DNA from: Pseudomonas azotoformans
GTDB lineage: Bacteria; Pseudomonadota; Gammaproteobacteria; Pseudomonadales; Pseudomonadaceae
Length of the DNA stretch: 64,000 nucleotides
Assembly: GCF_900103345.1 (NCBI RefSeq)
Contig: NZ_LT629702.1
Location: 6,301,501-6,365,500, forward strand
Direction: 5' to 3'
Below the pieces are notes generated by a model, which had not been told where the DNA came from, searched no databases, and was given only the letters and a program-made list of their open reading frames with translations. The translations under genes and the position numbers were made by a program. Position 1 is the stretch's first letter; the number at the start of each line of letters is the position of its first letter. Positions 36,348-45,085 of this stretch are shown here, in pieces.

Positions 36348-37220
36348 TTAGCGCAGTAATGCTTTCAGTTGTTCGATCCCCACGTCACCCAGCGGGAACA
36401 CTGGCAACCGAGGATCACCCGCTTCCAGCCCCGTCAAACGTAATCCCGCCTTGATCGTCGCAGGCAACCCGCCCTTGAGGATGAACTCCAGCAATGGCAA
36501 CTGGCGGTAAAACAGCGCCTGGGCCTGGGTCAGATCATTGCTCAATACCGCCTCATACAAATCCAGGTTGAGCTGTGGGATCAGGTTCGGCGCTGCCGTG
36601 CACCAGCCCCTGGCGCCCGCCACGAAGGCTTCCAGTGCCAGCGGGTTGCAGCCGTTGTAGAACGGCACATCGCTGTGGCGATGCAACTGGTGCATGCGTT
36701 GGATATCCCCGGTGCTCTCCTTGACCATGGTCACGTTGGCGACCTGCTTGATGATGCGCAGGATCAGCTCCACCGACATGTCCGTGCCGCTGGTGGCCGG
36801 GTTGTTGTAGAGCATGATCGGCACGCCGATGCTGTCGCCGATTGCGGCATAGTGAGCGAGGATTTCCGCTTCGCTGAGCTTCCAGTAAGACGTTGGCAGC
36901 ACCATCACCGCATCGGCGCCATTGGCCTCGGCGTAGCGCGCACGGCGTACGGCCTTGGCAGTGGTCAGGTCGGAAACGCTGACGATGGTCGGTACGCGCC
37001 GGGCAATCTTGGCCAGGCTGAAGGCGCTGACTTCATCCCACTCGGCGTCGCTCAAATACGCGCCTTCGCCGGTGCTGCCCAATGGCGCGATGGCGTGCAC
37101 GCCGCTGGCGATCAGGCGGTCGATGGAGCGGCCTAAAGCATCGAGGTCGACGCGCTGGCCGTCGGCGCTGAACGGGGTGATGGTGTAGCCGATGATGCCG
37201 TGAATGGTTGGGCTGGACAT
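36348..37220 (-). CDS. DapA/NAL-superfamily aldolase (dihydrodipicolinate synthase-like)
   Basis: The 290-residue TIM-barrel enzyme starts at ATG 37220 after GGAGA. The pyruvate-binding motif is GSTGEGAYLS, with Tyr138 (IMLYNNPATSG) and the Schiff-base Lys167 (TMVKESTGD). Such enzymes make or break bonds next to pyruvate. True DapA is normally encoded elsewhere, and the partner aldolase gene suggests a catabolic role. The substrate is unknown. It is 28 bases after the aldolase gene. Confidence 0.85.
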   Translation of the reverse strand: MSSPTIHGIIGYTITPFSADGQRVDLDALGRSIDRLIASGVHAIAPLGSTGEGAYLSDAEWDEVSAFSLAKIARRVPTIVSVSDLTTAKAVRRARYAEANGADAVMVLPTSYWKLSEAEILAHYAAIGDSIGVPIMLYNNPATSGTDMSVELILRIIKQVANVTMVKESTGDIQRMHQLHRHSDVPFYNGCNPLALEAFVAGARGWCTAAPNLIPQLNLDLYEAVLSNDLTQAQALFYRQLPLLEFILKGGLPATIKAGLRLTGLEAGDPRLPVFPLGDVGIEQLKALLR

Positions 37221-37248
37221 GGAAAGTCTCCGGTCGAAAAAGGGCAAG

Positions 37249-38031
37249 TCAGTTCAGGCAATCGGCGTGTTGGCGCAGGTTCTGCCGGGCGTAGTAGTTG
37301 AACGCGGCGCCGTGGCGCTTGGGCCGGGAGATCCAGTCATGGGCCTCGCGACCCAGCTCCGGCAGGATCGGCTTGATGGTGCCGGCCGCCATCGCCAGCA
37401 ACTGCAACTTGGCTGCGCGCTCGATCAACTGCGCGATCACGCAGGCTTCCTCGATGCTCGCTCCAGTGGACAACTGCCCGTGGTGCGAGAGCAGGATGGC
37501 GCGTTTGTCGCCCAAAGCCGTGGTGATGATTTCGCCTTCTTCGTTGCCCACCGGCACCCCCGGCCAGGCCTCCAGGAACGCGCAGTCTTCGTACAGCGGG
37601 CAGAGGTCCATATGGGACACCTGTAGCGGCACTTCCAGCATCGACAACGCGGCGATGTGCGTGGGGTGCGTGTGGATGATGCAATTCACATCCGGCCGCC
37701 CACGGTACACCCAGCTGTGAAAACGGTTGGCCGGGTTGGGAATGCCGTGGCCTTCCAGGACTTCAAGGTCCTCATTCACCAGCAACAGGTTGCTGGCGGT
37801 GATCTCATCAAACCCCAGGCCCAGTTGCTGGGTGTAATAGGTGCCCTGTTCCGGCCCGCGCGCGGTGATCTGCCCGGCCAGGCCGGAGTCATGGCCGTTC
37901 TCGAACAGGATGCGACACGTGAGCGCCAGCTTTTGCCGGTCGGTCCACGTATTATCCGCCAGGGTGTTTTGCATCTGGATCAGCGCTTGCTTGACCAGTT
38001 GGTCTTTCGGGAGTGCTAATGTCTTGGCCAT
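37249..38031 (-). CDS. Class II aldolase/adducin-family protein
   Basis: The 260-residue protein starts at ATG 38031 (AAAGGA upstream). The zinc ligands of the fold are in CIIHTHPTHIAALSML and LLSHHGQLSTGASIEEACVI. GLGFDEITASNLLLV carries the substrate phosphate or carboxylate loop. Members cleave sugar phosphates or decarboxylate 3-oxo acids. First gene of the operon with the DapA-like enzyme; divergent from the XRE-cupin regulator, which probably controls it. Confidence 0.85.
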   Translation of the reverse strand: MAKTLALPKDQLVKQALIQMQNTLADNTWTDRQKLALTCRILFENGHDSGLAGQITARGPEQGTYYTQQLGLGFDEITASNLLLVNEDLEVLEGHGIPNPANRFHSWVYRGRPDVNCIIHTHPTHIAALSMLEVPLQVSHMDLCPLYEDCAFLEAWPGVPVGNEEGEIITTALGDKRAILLSHHGQLSTGASIEEACVIAQLIERAAKLQLLAMAAGTIKPILPELGREAHDWISRPKRHGAAFNYYARQNLRQHADCLN

Positions 38032-38108
38032 ATCGGTGTCCTTTGGGTGGTTCAATGGACGTCGGATTTGCTGTCTCCCGCTGCTCGCAAGGTCGTTGGG
38101 TGAAGGCA

Positions 38109-38145
38109 AATGACACTAAAGATGCTATATGACACTTTGTGTCAT
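38109..38145. promoter_or_regulatory. Operator of the XRE-cupin regulator (TGACAC repeats)
   Basis: The palindrome ATGACACTTTGTGTCAT (38129-38145) has two 7-base arms around TTT. A further half-site, AATGACACT, begins at 38109, 19 bases away. It lies between the divergent aldolase and regulator genes. Confidence 0.65.
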
Positions 38146-38190
38146 TGGCAAGCACAGCTCATCGCTTACTGCATGGATTAACCGCGGCGC

Positions 38191-38718
38191 ATGTCTATCC
38201 GTTTGAAATTATTGAGAAAAAAACTTGGCGTCACCTTGGAAGCCCTGGCCGAAAAGTCCGGGATGACCAAGAGTTACCTGTCCAAGGTCGAGCGCGGGCT
38301 CAACACGCCGTCGATTGCCGCCGCGCTGAAACTGGCCAAGGCATTGAACGTGAAGGTCGAGGAACTGTTCAGCGAAGACAGCGTTAGCCTGGACAGCTAC
38401 AGCCTGGTGCGCAGCCATGAGCGGCCCGACACCTCCCCCGGTTATGCGGTCCTGGCCCACCAGGTCAGTGAACGCAGCCTGCTGCCGTTCATCATCTACC
38501 CGCCGGCGGAATTCACCGACAAGACCTTCAAGGAACACATGGGGGAAGAGTTTCTGTTCGTGCATGAAGGCCAGGTGGAGGTGGACTTCATGAATGAACG
38601 GGTGATCCTGGAGCGGGGCGATGCATTGCACTTCAATGCGCAGAAACCCCATCGGTTGCGTTCGGTGGGGCCGGTGCAGGCGCAGCTATTGGTGGTAGTG
38701 CACAGCGCGGAAGAATGA
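38191..38718 (+). CDS. XRE-family regulator with C-terminal cupin domain
   Basis: The 175-residue protein has an XRE helix-turn-helix (residues 5-60: LEALAEKSGMTKSYLSKVER, LNTPSIAAALKLAKALNV) and a cupin barrel (about 105-170: GEEFLFVHEGQVEVDFMNER, RGDALHFNAQKPHRLRSVG). This is the layout of PuuR/YdcN-like regulators that sense a small metabolite in the cupin. It is divergent from the aldolase/DapA-like operon and has a TGACAC palindrome upstream. Confidence 0.88.
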   Translation: MSIRLKLLRKKLGVTLEALAEKSGMTKSYLSKVERGLNTPSIAAALKLAKALNVKVEELFSEDSVSLDSYSLVRSHERPDTSPGYAVLAHQVSERSLLPFIIYPPAEFTDKTFKEHMGEEFLFVHEGQVEVDFMNERVILERGDALHFNAQKPHRLRSVGPVQAQLLVVVHSAEE

Positions 38719-38746
38719 CCACGATGCAGGATTGAAATAAGGGCCA

Positions 38747-38837
38747 ATGTGGGAGCGGGCTTGCTCGCGAATGCGGTGGGTCAGTACCGGATTTGTTAAC
38801 TGATCCACCGCATTCGCGAGCAAGCCCGCTCCCACAT
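38747..38837. mobile_element. REPIN, GGAGCGGGCTTGCTCGC family
   Basis: ATGTGGGAGCGGGCTTGCTC and the mirror ending CCCGCTCCCACAT, with GCGAATGCGGTGG/CCACCGCATTCGC extending the stem. It lies between convergent genes. Confidence 0.88.
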
Positions 38838-38841
38838 TTGA

Positions 38842-39858
38842 TCAGCGTTCGACAGGGACTGACAGCGCCGGATTACCCAGTGGATGGGTACGCGCCGCAA
38901 AGAACTTCAGCTCCACTCCAGCCCCGTCGAACAACTGCGAATACCGCCGCTTCTGCTGGCGAATAAACCCATCGCTGCGTCCCGACACCGAGATCGCCAG
39001 CGTCGTCACGTTGGCCTGGCGAATCGCATCCACCAAGTGCTGATCCTGTGCCCCCAGTTCGTGGCCAAAGATGCACAGTGCGCCCTCGTGGCTCAGCAAC
39101 TGCTCATAACAGAACGACAGGTAATCCGAACTGCGGATGGTCTTGAGCTTCTCTGCAACCGCGCCCTCGCTGACGAACAGCGGCACATCATCCAGGGTCT
39201 TGATGGTGTTGTTGATCGCAAAACTGCTGAGCAAGGTGCTGTCGGTGGTCGGCAGTTTGCGCGCAGTGCCGTCGAGGTTGCGCACCAGGTGCAGGCCGCC
39301 GTGCAGGTACAAAATACGTGTGGCGTCGGTGCGAGTGTTGCGCAGGTCGAAGCTGGCATCGGCGCTGCGGAACAGGTCGTCGATGCCCGGCGCGTGCAGG
39401 ATCGCCCAATAGTTGAGCAAGTCGTAGTTGCTGGTGAATACCGTGGCGTATTGTTTCAACTCAGTGTTGAGGGTCGCCAGCGTCGACGGCTGCACCAGGC
39501 GCCACGGGATATGCACGGCGTGGATGGTATTGATCAACGCTTCCTTGATCGCGTAATAGCGGTTGCGCGGGGCTGCCGAGCTGACCGCCAGCGCCTTGTT
39601 GACCCGGCTGGTGGTTTTCAATGCGCCCAGCGCCTGCTCGAAACTGCGGGTTTGCAGGGCATCGAACACGCTGAGTTCGGATTGGCTCAGGGGCTTTTCT
39701 TCGACGGTGCGGGCGTTTTCGAACAGTGAGTCGTAGGCAAAGTCTTCCCAAATCGTGCGGCTGGCGCCGTTGCCGATCAGAATCCCACTGAAGTCGCGGC
39801 TCGCGCGCAGTGCGCTCCAGTCTTCAAGGTGGGCGTCTATATCCTGGAAATCCTTCAT
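38842..39858 (-). CDS. DUF4917-family protein with SIR2-like motifs
   Basis: The 338-residue protein contains GILIGNGASRTIWEDFAY (residues about 25-42), ATVFTSNYDLLNYWA near 145, ILYLHGGLHLV near 190 and a C-terminal GALCIFGHELGAQDQHLVDAI. This GNGAS/TSNYD/LHG series is the nucleotide-pocket pattern of SIR2-like domains, and DUF4917 is, as I recall, in that neighbourhood. NAD binding or hydrolysis is therefore possible but unproven. It has no partner gene, sits between a REPIN and the ANR-box region, and lacks a clear ribosome site. Confidence 0.75.
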   Translation of the reverse strand: MKDFQDIDAHLEDWSALRASRDFSGILIGNGASRTIWEDFAYDSLFENARTVEEKPLSQSELSVFDALQTRSFEQALGALKTTSRVNKALAVSSAAPRNRYYAIKEALINTIHAVHIPWRLVQPSTLATLNTELKQYATVFTSNYDLLNYWAILHAPGIDDLFRSADASFDLRNTRTDATRILYLHGGLHLVRNLDGTARKLPTTDSTLLSSFAINNTIKTLDDVPLFVSEGAVAEKLKTIRSSDYLSFCYEQLLSHEGALCIFGHELGAQDQHLVDAIRQANVTTLAISVSGRSDGFIRQQKRRYSQLFDGAGVELKFFAARTHPLGNPALSVPVER

Positions 39859-39911
39859 CGGGGCGGGTCTACTCGAAATCGGCTGGACGGTGACTTTATC
39901 ACGGCGAGGCG

Positions 39912-39925
39912 TTGATCCTGATCAA
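39912..39925. promoter_or_regulatory. ANR/FNR box
   Basis: TTGATCCTGATCAA matches TTGAT-N4-ATCAA at every defined base. Its centre is 63 bases before the alcohol dehydrogenase start and 60 before the divergent DUF4917 gene. ANR activates genes in low oxygen. Confidence 0.75.
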
Positions 39926-39981
39926 GATGCACCATTCGTCACGGGTTGATTCTGTAGGCATAAAGCCTCTGAGGATTGACC

Positions 39982-41130
39982 ATGAGCAGCACCTTCTTTA
40001 TTCCCGCCGTCAACATCATGGGCACCGACTGCCTCGACGAAGCCATGACCGCCATCCGTAACTACGGCTTCAGCAAGGCGCTGATCGTCACCGACGCCGG
40101 CCTGGCCAAGGCCGGCGTGGCCAGCATGATCGCCGAGAAACTGGCGATGCAGGACATCGACTCCGTGATCTACGACGGCGCCAAGCCCAACCCCAATGTG
40201 GAAAACGTCGAGAAAGGCCTGGCGCTGTTGCAGCAGAGCGCCTGCGACTTCGTGGTGTCCCTCGGCGGCGGCTCGCCCCATGACTGCGCCAAGGGTATCG
40301 CCCTGTGCGCCACCAACGGCGGGCATATCGGCGACTACGAAGGCGTCGACCAATCGAGCAAGCCGCAACTGCCGCTGGTGGCCATCAACACCACCGCCGG
40401 CACCGCCAGCGAGATGACCCGCTTCTGCATCATCACCGACGAAAGCCGCCACGTGAAAATGGCCATCGTCGACCGCAACGTCACGCCGCTGCTGTCGGTC
40501 AACGACCCGGCGCTGATGGTCGGCATGCCCAAGGGCCTCACCGCCGCCACCGGCATGGATGCGTTGACCCACGCCATCGAAGCCTACGTGTCCACCGCCG
40601 CCACACCGATCACCGACGCCTGTGCGATCAAGGCCATCGAACTGATCAGCGCCAACCTGCGCCTGGCCGTTCGCGACGGCACCGACAAGGCCGCACGGGA
40701 AAACATGGCCTACGCGCAGTTCCTTGCGGGCATGGCGTTCAACAATGCGTCCTTGGGTTTCGTACACGCCATGGCCCACCAACTGGGCGGTTTCTACGAC
40801 CTGCCCCACGGTGTGTGCAACGCGGTGTTGTTGCCCCACGTACAAAGCTTCAACGCCAGCGTCAGCGCCAAACGCCTGAGCGACGTAGGCCGAGCGTTGG
40901 GCGCGGACATCAAGGGCATCACCGATGAAGAGGGCGCCCAGGCCGCCATCGCCGCGATTCGCAGCCTGGCCCACGACGTCGAAATCCCGGCGGGGTTGCG
41001 CGAACTGGGCGCCAAGTTGCAGGACATTCCCCTGCTGGCGACCAACGCATTGAAGGATGCGTGCGGCCTGACCAACCCACGGCGCGCGGACCAGCGGCAG
41101 ATCGAGGAGATCTTTCGCAGCGCGTTCTGA
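39982..41130 (+). CDS. Iron-containing (group III) alcohol dehydrogenase
   Basis: The 382-residue protein starts at ATG 39982, after GAGGA. It has the nucleotide motif [14 protein letters not shown] and the iron-site helices [19 protein letters not shown] and [20 protein letters not shown], with ligands Asp, His, His, His. YiaY/AdhB-like members oxidise primary alcohols or reduce aldehydes with NAD. A perfect ANR box upstream suggests induction in low oxygen, where aldehyde reduction would regenerate NAD. Confidence 0.9.
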   Translation: MSSTFFIPAVNIMGTDCLDEAMTAIRNYGFSKALIVTDAGLAKAGVASMIAEKLAMQDIDSVIYDGAKPNPNVENVEKGLALLQQSACDFVVSLGGGSPHDCAKGIALCATNGGHIGDYEGVDQSSKPQLPLVAINTTAGTASEMTRFCIITDESRHVKMAIVDRNVTPLLSVNDPALMVGMPKGLTAATGMDALTHAIEAYVSTAATPITDACAIKAIELISANLRLAVRDGTDKAARENMAYAQFLAGMAFNNASLGFVHAMAHQLGGFYDLPHGVCNAVLLPHVQSFNASVSAKRLSDVGRALGADIKGITDEEGAQAAIAAIRSLAHDVEIPAGLRELGAKLQDIPLLATNALKDACGLTNPRRADQRQIEEIFRSAF

Positions 41131-41143
41131 ATAGGGGCAGCCT

Positions 41144-41213
41144 TGAGCTGCAAGCGGTAAGCTACAAGCTGGATGCGCTCAACCTGCGTTTGAAGCTTGC
41201 GGCTTGCCGCTGA
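41144..41213. repeat. Degenerate REP-like inverted repeat (AAGCTGCAAGC type)
   Basis: GAGCTGCAAGCGGTAAGC, then TACAAGCT, face GAAGCTTGCGGCTTGCCGCT further on. This differs from the other REPIN families here but resembles a common Pseudomonas repeat. Confidence 0.55.
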
Positions 41214-41222
41214 GGTCCCCTT

Positions 41223-41897
41223 ATGAGAGTTCTGTTATTCGGCGCCACCGGCATGGTCGGCCAGGGCGTGCTGCGTGAGTGCCTGCTGGCCGCCGACGTG
41301 CAGGAAGTGGTCGCCGTCGGCCGTACGGCCCTGACCCAGGAGCATGGCAAGCTGCACCAGGTGCTGCACAGCGACATGCTGGATTTCCAACCCCTGGAAA
41401 ACCTGCTGCAAGGCTTTGATGCGTGCTTCTTCTGCCTCGGCGTTTCATCGGCGGGCATGAATGAAACCCGGTACACCCACCTCACCTACGACCTCACCCT
41501 GGTCGCCGCCAGCACCCTGGCGCGGCTCAATCCGCAGATGACCTTTATCTATGTGTCCGGCGCTGGAACCGACAGTTCCGAGGCGGGCAAGTCGATGTGG
41601 GCAAGAGTCAAGGGCAAGACCGAGAACGCCTTGCTGCGCCTGCCGTTCAAGGCGGTGTACCTGTTCCGTCCGGGCGTCATCCAACCCTTGCATGGCGTGC
41701 GTTCGAAGACGCCGCTTTACCAATCCTTCTACTCGGTGCTTGGCCCCCTGTTGTCGTGTGTACGGCGGCTGAAACCGGGTTGGGTGGTGAGCACCGAGAC
41801 AGTGGGCCGGGCGATGTTGCAGGCAGCCAGCCACGGCGCGCCGCAGCCAGTGGTGGAGCAGGCCGAGATCAACCGGCTGGCCAGCGAGCGTCGCTGA
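41223..41897 (+). CDS. NAD(P)-binding atypical SDR-family protein
   Basis: The 224-residue protein begins MRVLLFGATGMVGQGVLREC, a Rossmann GxxGxxG start. DACFFCLGVSSAGMNETRY and FIYVSGAGTDSSEAGKSMWA follow the atypical SDR/epimerase pattern, with a weak catalytic Tyr-x3-Lys (possibly in MWARVKGKTEN). The substrate is unknown. The lysR gene overlaps its stop by one base. Confidence 0.82.
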   Translation: MRVLLFGATGMVGQGVLRECLLAADVQEVVAVGRTALTQEHGKLHQVLHSDMLDFQPLENLLQGFDACFFCLGVSSAGMNETRYTHLTYDLTLVAASTLARLNPQMTFIYVSGAGTDSSEAGKSMWARVKGKTENALLRLPFKAVYLFRPGVIQPLHGVRSKTPLYQSFYSVLGPLLSCVRRLKPGWVVSTETVGRAMLQAASHGAPQPVVEQAEINRLASERR

Positions 41898-42805
41898 TGC
41901 TGCACAAGAGCCTGGTGCGTCGGCTGGACCTGATCACGCTGCAGCTGTTCGTCGCGGTGTTCGAGGAGGGCACGCTGACCCGTGCCGCCAACCGCGAAGC
42001 CATCGCCGTGTCCGCCGCCAGCAAGCGCCTGATGGAACTGGAGCAGGTGCTGGGCGTGAGCCTGTTCGTGCGGCGCGCCAAGGGCATGGACCTGACGGCC
42101 GCCGGTGAAACCCTGTTGCACCATGCGCGGCAGATGCTGTTCAACGTCGAAAAGATGGGCCTGGAACTGGGCGAACATATCCACGGTGTGCGCGGCTACG
42201 TGCGGATGCTGGCCAATCTGTCGGCGATCATTCAGTTCCTGCCGGAAGACCTGCGGGACTTTTCCAAACTACACCCCGAAGTCAAAACCGACCTCGAAGA
42301 GCGCCCCAGCAAGGGCGTAGTTCAGGGCGTATTGGATGGCGTGGCGGACCTGGGGATCTGCTCCAGTGACACCGACACCAAAGGCCTGCCCAGCGTGACC
42401 TATCGCCACGACAAACTGGTGGTGCTGATGCCGAAGGATCACCCGCTGGCAACGCGCGAAAGCCTGGCGTTCGTCGAAACCCTCGACAGCGACTACGTCG
42501 GCCTGCACGCCGCCAGCTCCATCAACATGCGCACCCACGCCGCCGCACGCGAGGCGGGCAAGCTGCTGCGCCTGCGCATTCATGTGCCGGGGTTTGATGC
42601 GATGTGCCGGATGGTGCAGGCCAATATGGGCATCGGCATCCTGCCGCAGAAAGCCTATGAATTATTTGGTCGCGCACTGGGTTTGCATGCCGTACCGCTG
42701 ACGGACGATTGGTCGGATCGCAGCCTGATCCTGGTGGTGCGTGATGAAACCCAGCTGTCACCGGTCAGTCGATTGTTGTTCGATTATTTGAGCGTTCGCG
42801 TTTAG
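41897..42805 (+). CDS. LysR-family regulator
   Basis: The 302-residue protein starts at ATG 41897, overlapping the SDR stop (TGATG). The helix-turn-helix is at about residues 10-60 (LQLFVAVFEEGTLTRAANRE, AIAVSAASKRLMELEQVLGV). The effector domain follows, including MPKDHPLATRESLAF and MVQANMGIGILPQKAYELFG. It probably controls the CoA-transferase, lyase and MFS genes downstream, or the SDR gene it is coupled to. Confidence 0.87.
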   Translation: MLHKSLVRRLDLITLQLFVAVFEEGTLTRAANREAIAVSAASKRLMELEQVLGVSLFVRRAKGMDLTAAGETLLHHARQMLFNVEKMGLELGEHIHGVRGYVRMLANLSAIIQFLPEDLRDFSKLHPEVKTDLEERPSKGVVQGVLDGVADLGICSSDTDTKGLPSVTYRHDKLVVLMPKDHPLATRESLAFVETLDSDYVGLHAASSINMRTHAAAREAGKLLRLRIHVPGFDAMCRMVQANMGIGILPQKAYELFGRALGLHAVPLTDDWSDRSLILVVRDETQLSPVSRLLFDYLSVRV

Positions 42806-42813
42806 CGAACGCT
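42791..42813 (+). terminator. Hairpin over the lysR stop codon
   Basis: AGCGTTCGC (42791-42799) and GCGAACGCT (42805-42813) form a 9-bp stem with a 5-base loop that contains the TAG stop. There is no U-run, so termination is uncertain. Confidence 0.4.
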
Positions 42814-42894
42814 GCTTGCCAACTGACGGTTGGATTTCTCCTGCACCTGGCCTCTAGTCTTGGCCGCACATTCCAAGAATAAGAGGTGCACCCC

Positions 42895-44088
42895 ATGACG
42901 GCTCCCCTGAGCGGTATCAAGGTGATCGAGATCGGCACCCTGATTGCCGCACCGTTCGCCGCCCGGCTGATGGCCGAGTTTGGTGCCGAGGTGATCAAGA
43001 TCGAAGCCATGGGCCAGGGCGACCCACTTCGCAAATGGCGAAAGCTGCACGAAGGCACGTCGCTGTGGTGGTACCTGCAATCGCGCAACAAGAAGTCCCT
43101 GGCGCTGGACCTCAAGTCGCCGGAAGGCCTGGACCTGATCAAGCAATTGCTCGGCGACGCCGACGTGCTTATCGAAAACCTGCGCCCCGGCGGCCTGGAA
43201 AAGCTCGGCCTCGGCTGGGACGTGCTGCATGCGCTCAATCCCAAGCTGACCCTGGTGCGGATCTCCGGCTATGGCCAGACCGGCCCGTATCGCGACCGCC
43301 CCGGCTTCGGTGCCATCGGCGAGGCCATGGGCGGCATCCGCTACACCACCGGCAACCCGGACTCGCCACCGGCGCGGGTCGGCGTAAGCCTGGGCGATTC
43401 GTTGGCGTCACTGCACGGCGTGATCGGCGCGCTGATGTCGCTGCTGCGGGTCAAGACCGGTCAGGGCGATGGGCAGATTGTCGATGTGTCGCTGGCCGAA
43501 AGCGTGTTCAACCTCATGGAAAGCCTAGTGCCGGAATACGACATGCTCGGCCATGTGCGTGAACGCAGCGGCGGCGCCTTGCCGGGCATTGCGCCGTCCA
43601 ACACCTACCTGACCGCCGACGGGGCCTACGTGGTGATCGCCGGCAACAGCGACCCGATCTACAAGCGCCTGATGCACACCATAGGCCGCGCCGACCTGGC
43701 CGAAGCCCCCGAGTTTGCCCACAACGATGGCCGCGCCGCCAAGAGTGGCGTGCTCGACGCCGCGATCACCCACTGGACCAGCAGCCTGCCTATCGAGCAG
43801 GTGCTCAGCGCCCTGGAAGCCGCTGAAGTGCCGGCCGGACGCATCTACTCCGTGGCGGATATCGTCAGCGACCCGCACTACCAGGCGCGTGAAATGTTGC
43901 TCAATGCCGAGCTGCCCGGCGGTGTATCGGTGAAGATGCCGGGCATCGTGCCGAAACTCTCGGAGACCCCCGGCGGCGTCAACTGGCAAGGCCCGACCCT
44001 GGGCCAACACACCGACGAAATTCTTGGCAGCCTGGGCCTGGCCGGCGCCGATATCCAACGCCTGAAAACCTCGGGAGTGGTGCAATGA
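42895..44088 (+). CDS. Family III (CaiB/BaiF) CoA-transferase
   Basis: The 397-residue protein starts at ATG 42895 (AGAGG upstream). It has IKVIEIGTLIAAPFAARLMA, LMAEFGAEVIKIEAMGQGD, NKKSLALDLKSPEGLDLIKQ and the region QIVDVSLAESVFNLMES with the catalytic Asp. Such enzymes move CoA from succinyl- or acetyl-CoA to an organic acid. It overlaps the lyase gene by four bases, so it would activate the acid that the lyase cleaves. Confidence 0.9.
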   Translation: MTAPLSGIKVIEIGTLIAAPFAARLMAEFGAEVIKIEAMGQGDPLRKWRKLHEGTSLWWYLQSRNKKSLALDLKSPEGLDLIKQLLGDADVLIENLRPGGLEKLGLGWDVLHALNPKLTLVRISGYGQTGPYRDRPGFGAIGEAMGGIRYTTGNPDSPPARVGVSLGDSLASLHGVIGALMSLLRVKTGQGDGQIVDVSLAESVFNLMESLVPEYDMLGHVRERSGGALPGIAPSNTYLTADGAYVVIAGNSDPIYKRLMHTIGRADLAEAPEFAHNDGRAAKSGVLDAAITHWTSSLPIEQVLSALEAAEVPAGRIYSVADIVSDPHYQAREMLLNAELPGGVSVKMPGIVPKLSETPGGVNWQGPTLGQHTDEILGSLGLAGADIQRLKTSGVVQ

Positions 44089-45026
44089 TTACAGACTATT
44101 GCGACCCGCTGATCGTGCAGGAAGTCTCCCCGCGCGACGGCTTGCAAATCGAGCCGACCTGGGTCGAAACAGCGGACAAGATCGCCTTGATCGACCAACT
44201 GTCCCTCGCCGGTTTTTCGCGGATCGAGGCCGGTTCATTCGTGTCGCCCAAGGCCATCCCGGCGTTGCGCGATGGCGAGCAAGTGTTCCAGGGTATCGCG
44301 CGCAAGCCGGGTGTGATCTACGTCGCGCTGATCCCCAACCTCAAGGGCGCCCAGCGCGCCATCGAGTCCCGCGCCGATGAGTTGAACCTGGTGATGTCTG
44401 CCAGCCAGACCCACAACCTGGCCAATCTGCGTATGCGTTGCGAAGCGTCGTTGGCGGCGTTTGGCGATATCACACGGTTTGCCGCCGAGCATCCGGTGAC
44501 GCTCAACGGCAGCATCGCCACCACCTTCGGTTGCCCGTTCGAGGGCCGGATCGATGAAGACCGCGTGCTGCAACTCGTTGACGCTTATCTCGAGCTGGGC
44601 ATCCAGGGCATCAGCCTGGCTGACACCACAGGCATGGCTAATCCGCGTCAGGTGGAGCGCCTGGTCAAGCGCGTGCTGCAGCGCGTATCCGCCCGTGACC
44701 TGACCCTGCATTTTCACAACACCCGCGGCTTGGGCCTGTGCAATGTGCTGGCTGCCTATGAGGCCGGTGCCCGTCGCTTTGACGCGGCGCTCGGCGGTTT
44801 GGGCGGCTGCCCGTTTGCACCGGGGGCTTCGGGCAATATCTGCACGGAAGACTTGGTGAACCTGTGCGAAGAAGTCGGGATTCACACCGGGATCGACCTG
44901 CCGCACCTGCTGCACCTGTCCCGCCGCTTGCCAGCCCTGTTGGGCCACGAGCTGCCTGGCCAGGTGGCCAAGGCCGGGCGCAATGGCGACCTGCATGCGC
45001 CACCGGCCTACATCGCCACGCTGTAA
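44085..45026 (+). CDS. HMG-CoA lyase-family acyl-CoA lyase
   Basis: The 313-residue protein has VQEVSPRDGLQIEPTWVET, the metal-site HFHNTRGLGLCNVLAAYEAG and the cysteine loop GGLGGCPFAPGASGNICTED typical of 3-hydroxy-3-methylglutaryl-CoA lyases. It cleaves a tertiary 3-hydroxyacyl-CoA into two parts, HMG-CoA to acetoacetate and acetyl-CoA, or citramalyl-like CoA. Coupled to the CoA-transferase gene and followed by a carboxylate MFS gene, it is unlikely to be the leucine-pathway enzyme, which normally lies in the liu operon. Confidence 0.87.
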   Translation: MITDYCDPLIVQEVSPRDGLQIEPTWVETADKIALIDQLSLAGFSRIEAGSFVSPKAIPALRDGEQVFQGIARKPGVIYVALIPNLKGAQRAIESRADELNLVMSASQTHNLANLRMRCEASLAAFGDITRFAAEHPVTLNGSIATTFGCPFEGRIDEDRVLQLVDAYLELGIQGISLADTTGMANPRQVERLVKRVLQRVSARDLTLHFHNTRGLGLCNVLAAYEAGARRFDAALGGLGGCPFAPGASGNICTEDLVNLCEEVGIHTGIDLPHLLHLSRRLPALLGHELPGQVAKAGRNGDLHAPPAYIATL

Positions 45027-45085
45027 CGCCGTACCAGACAACAAAAACAATCGGGCGCCGCTGAGCAGCCCGCTGGAGAGAAACC

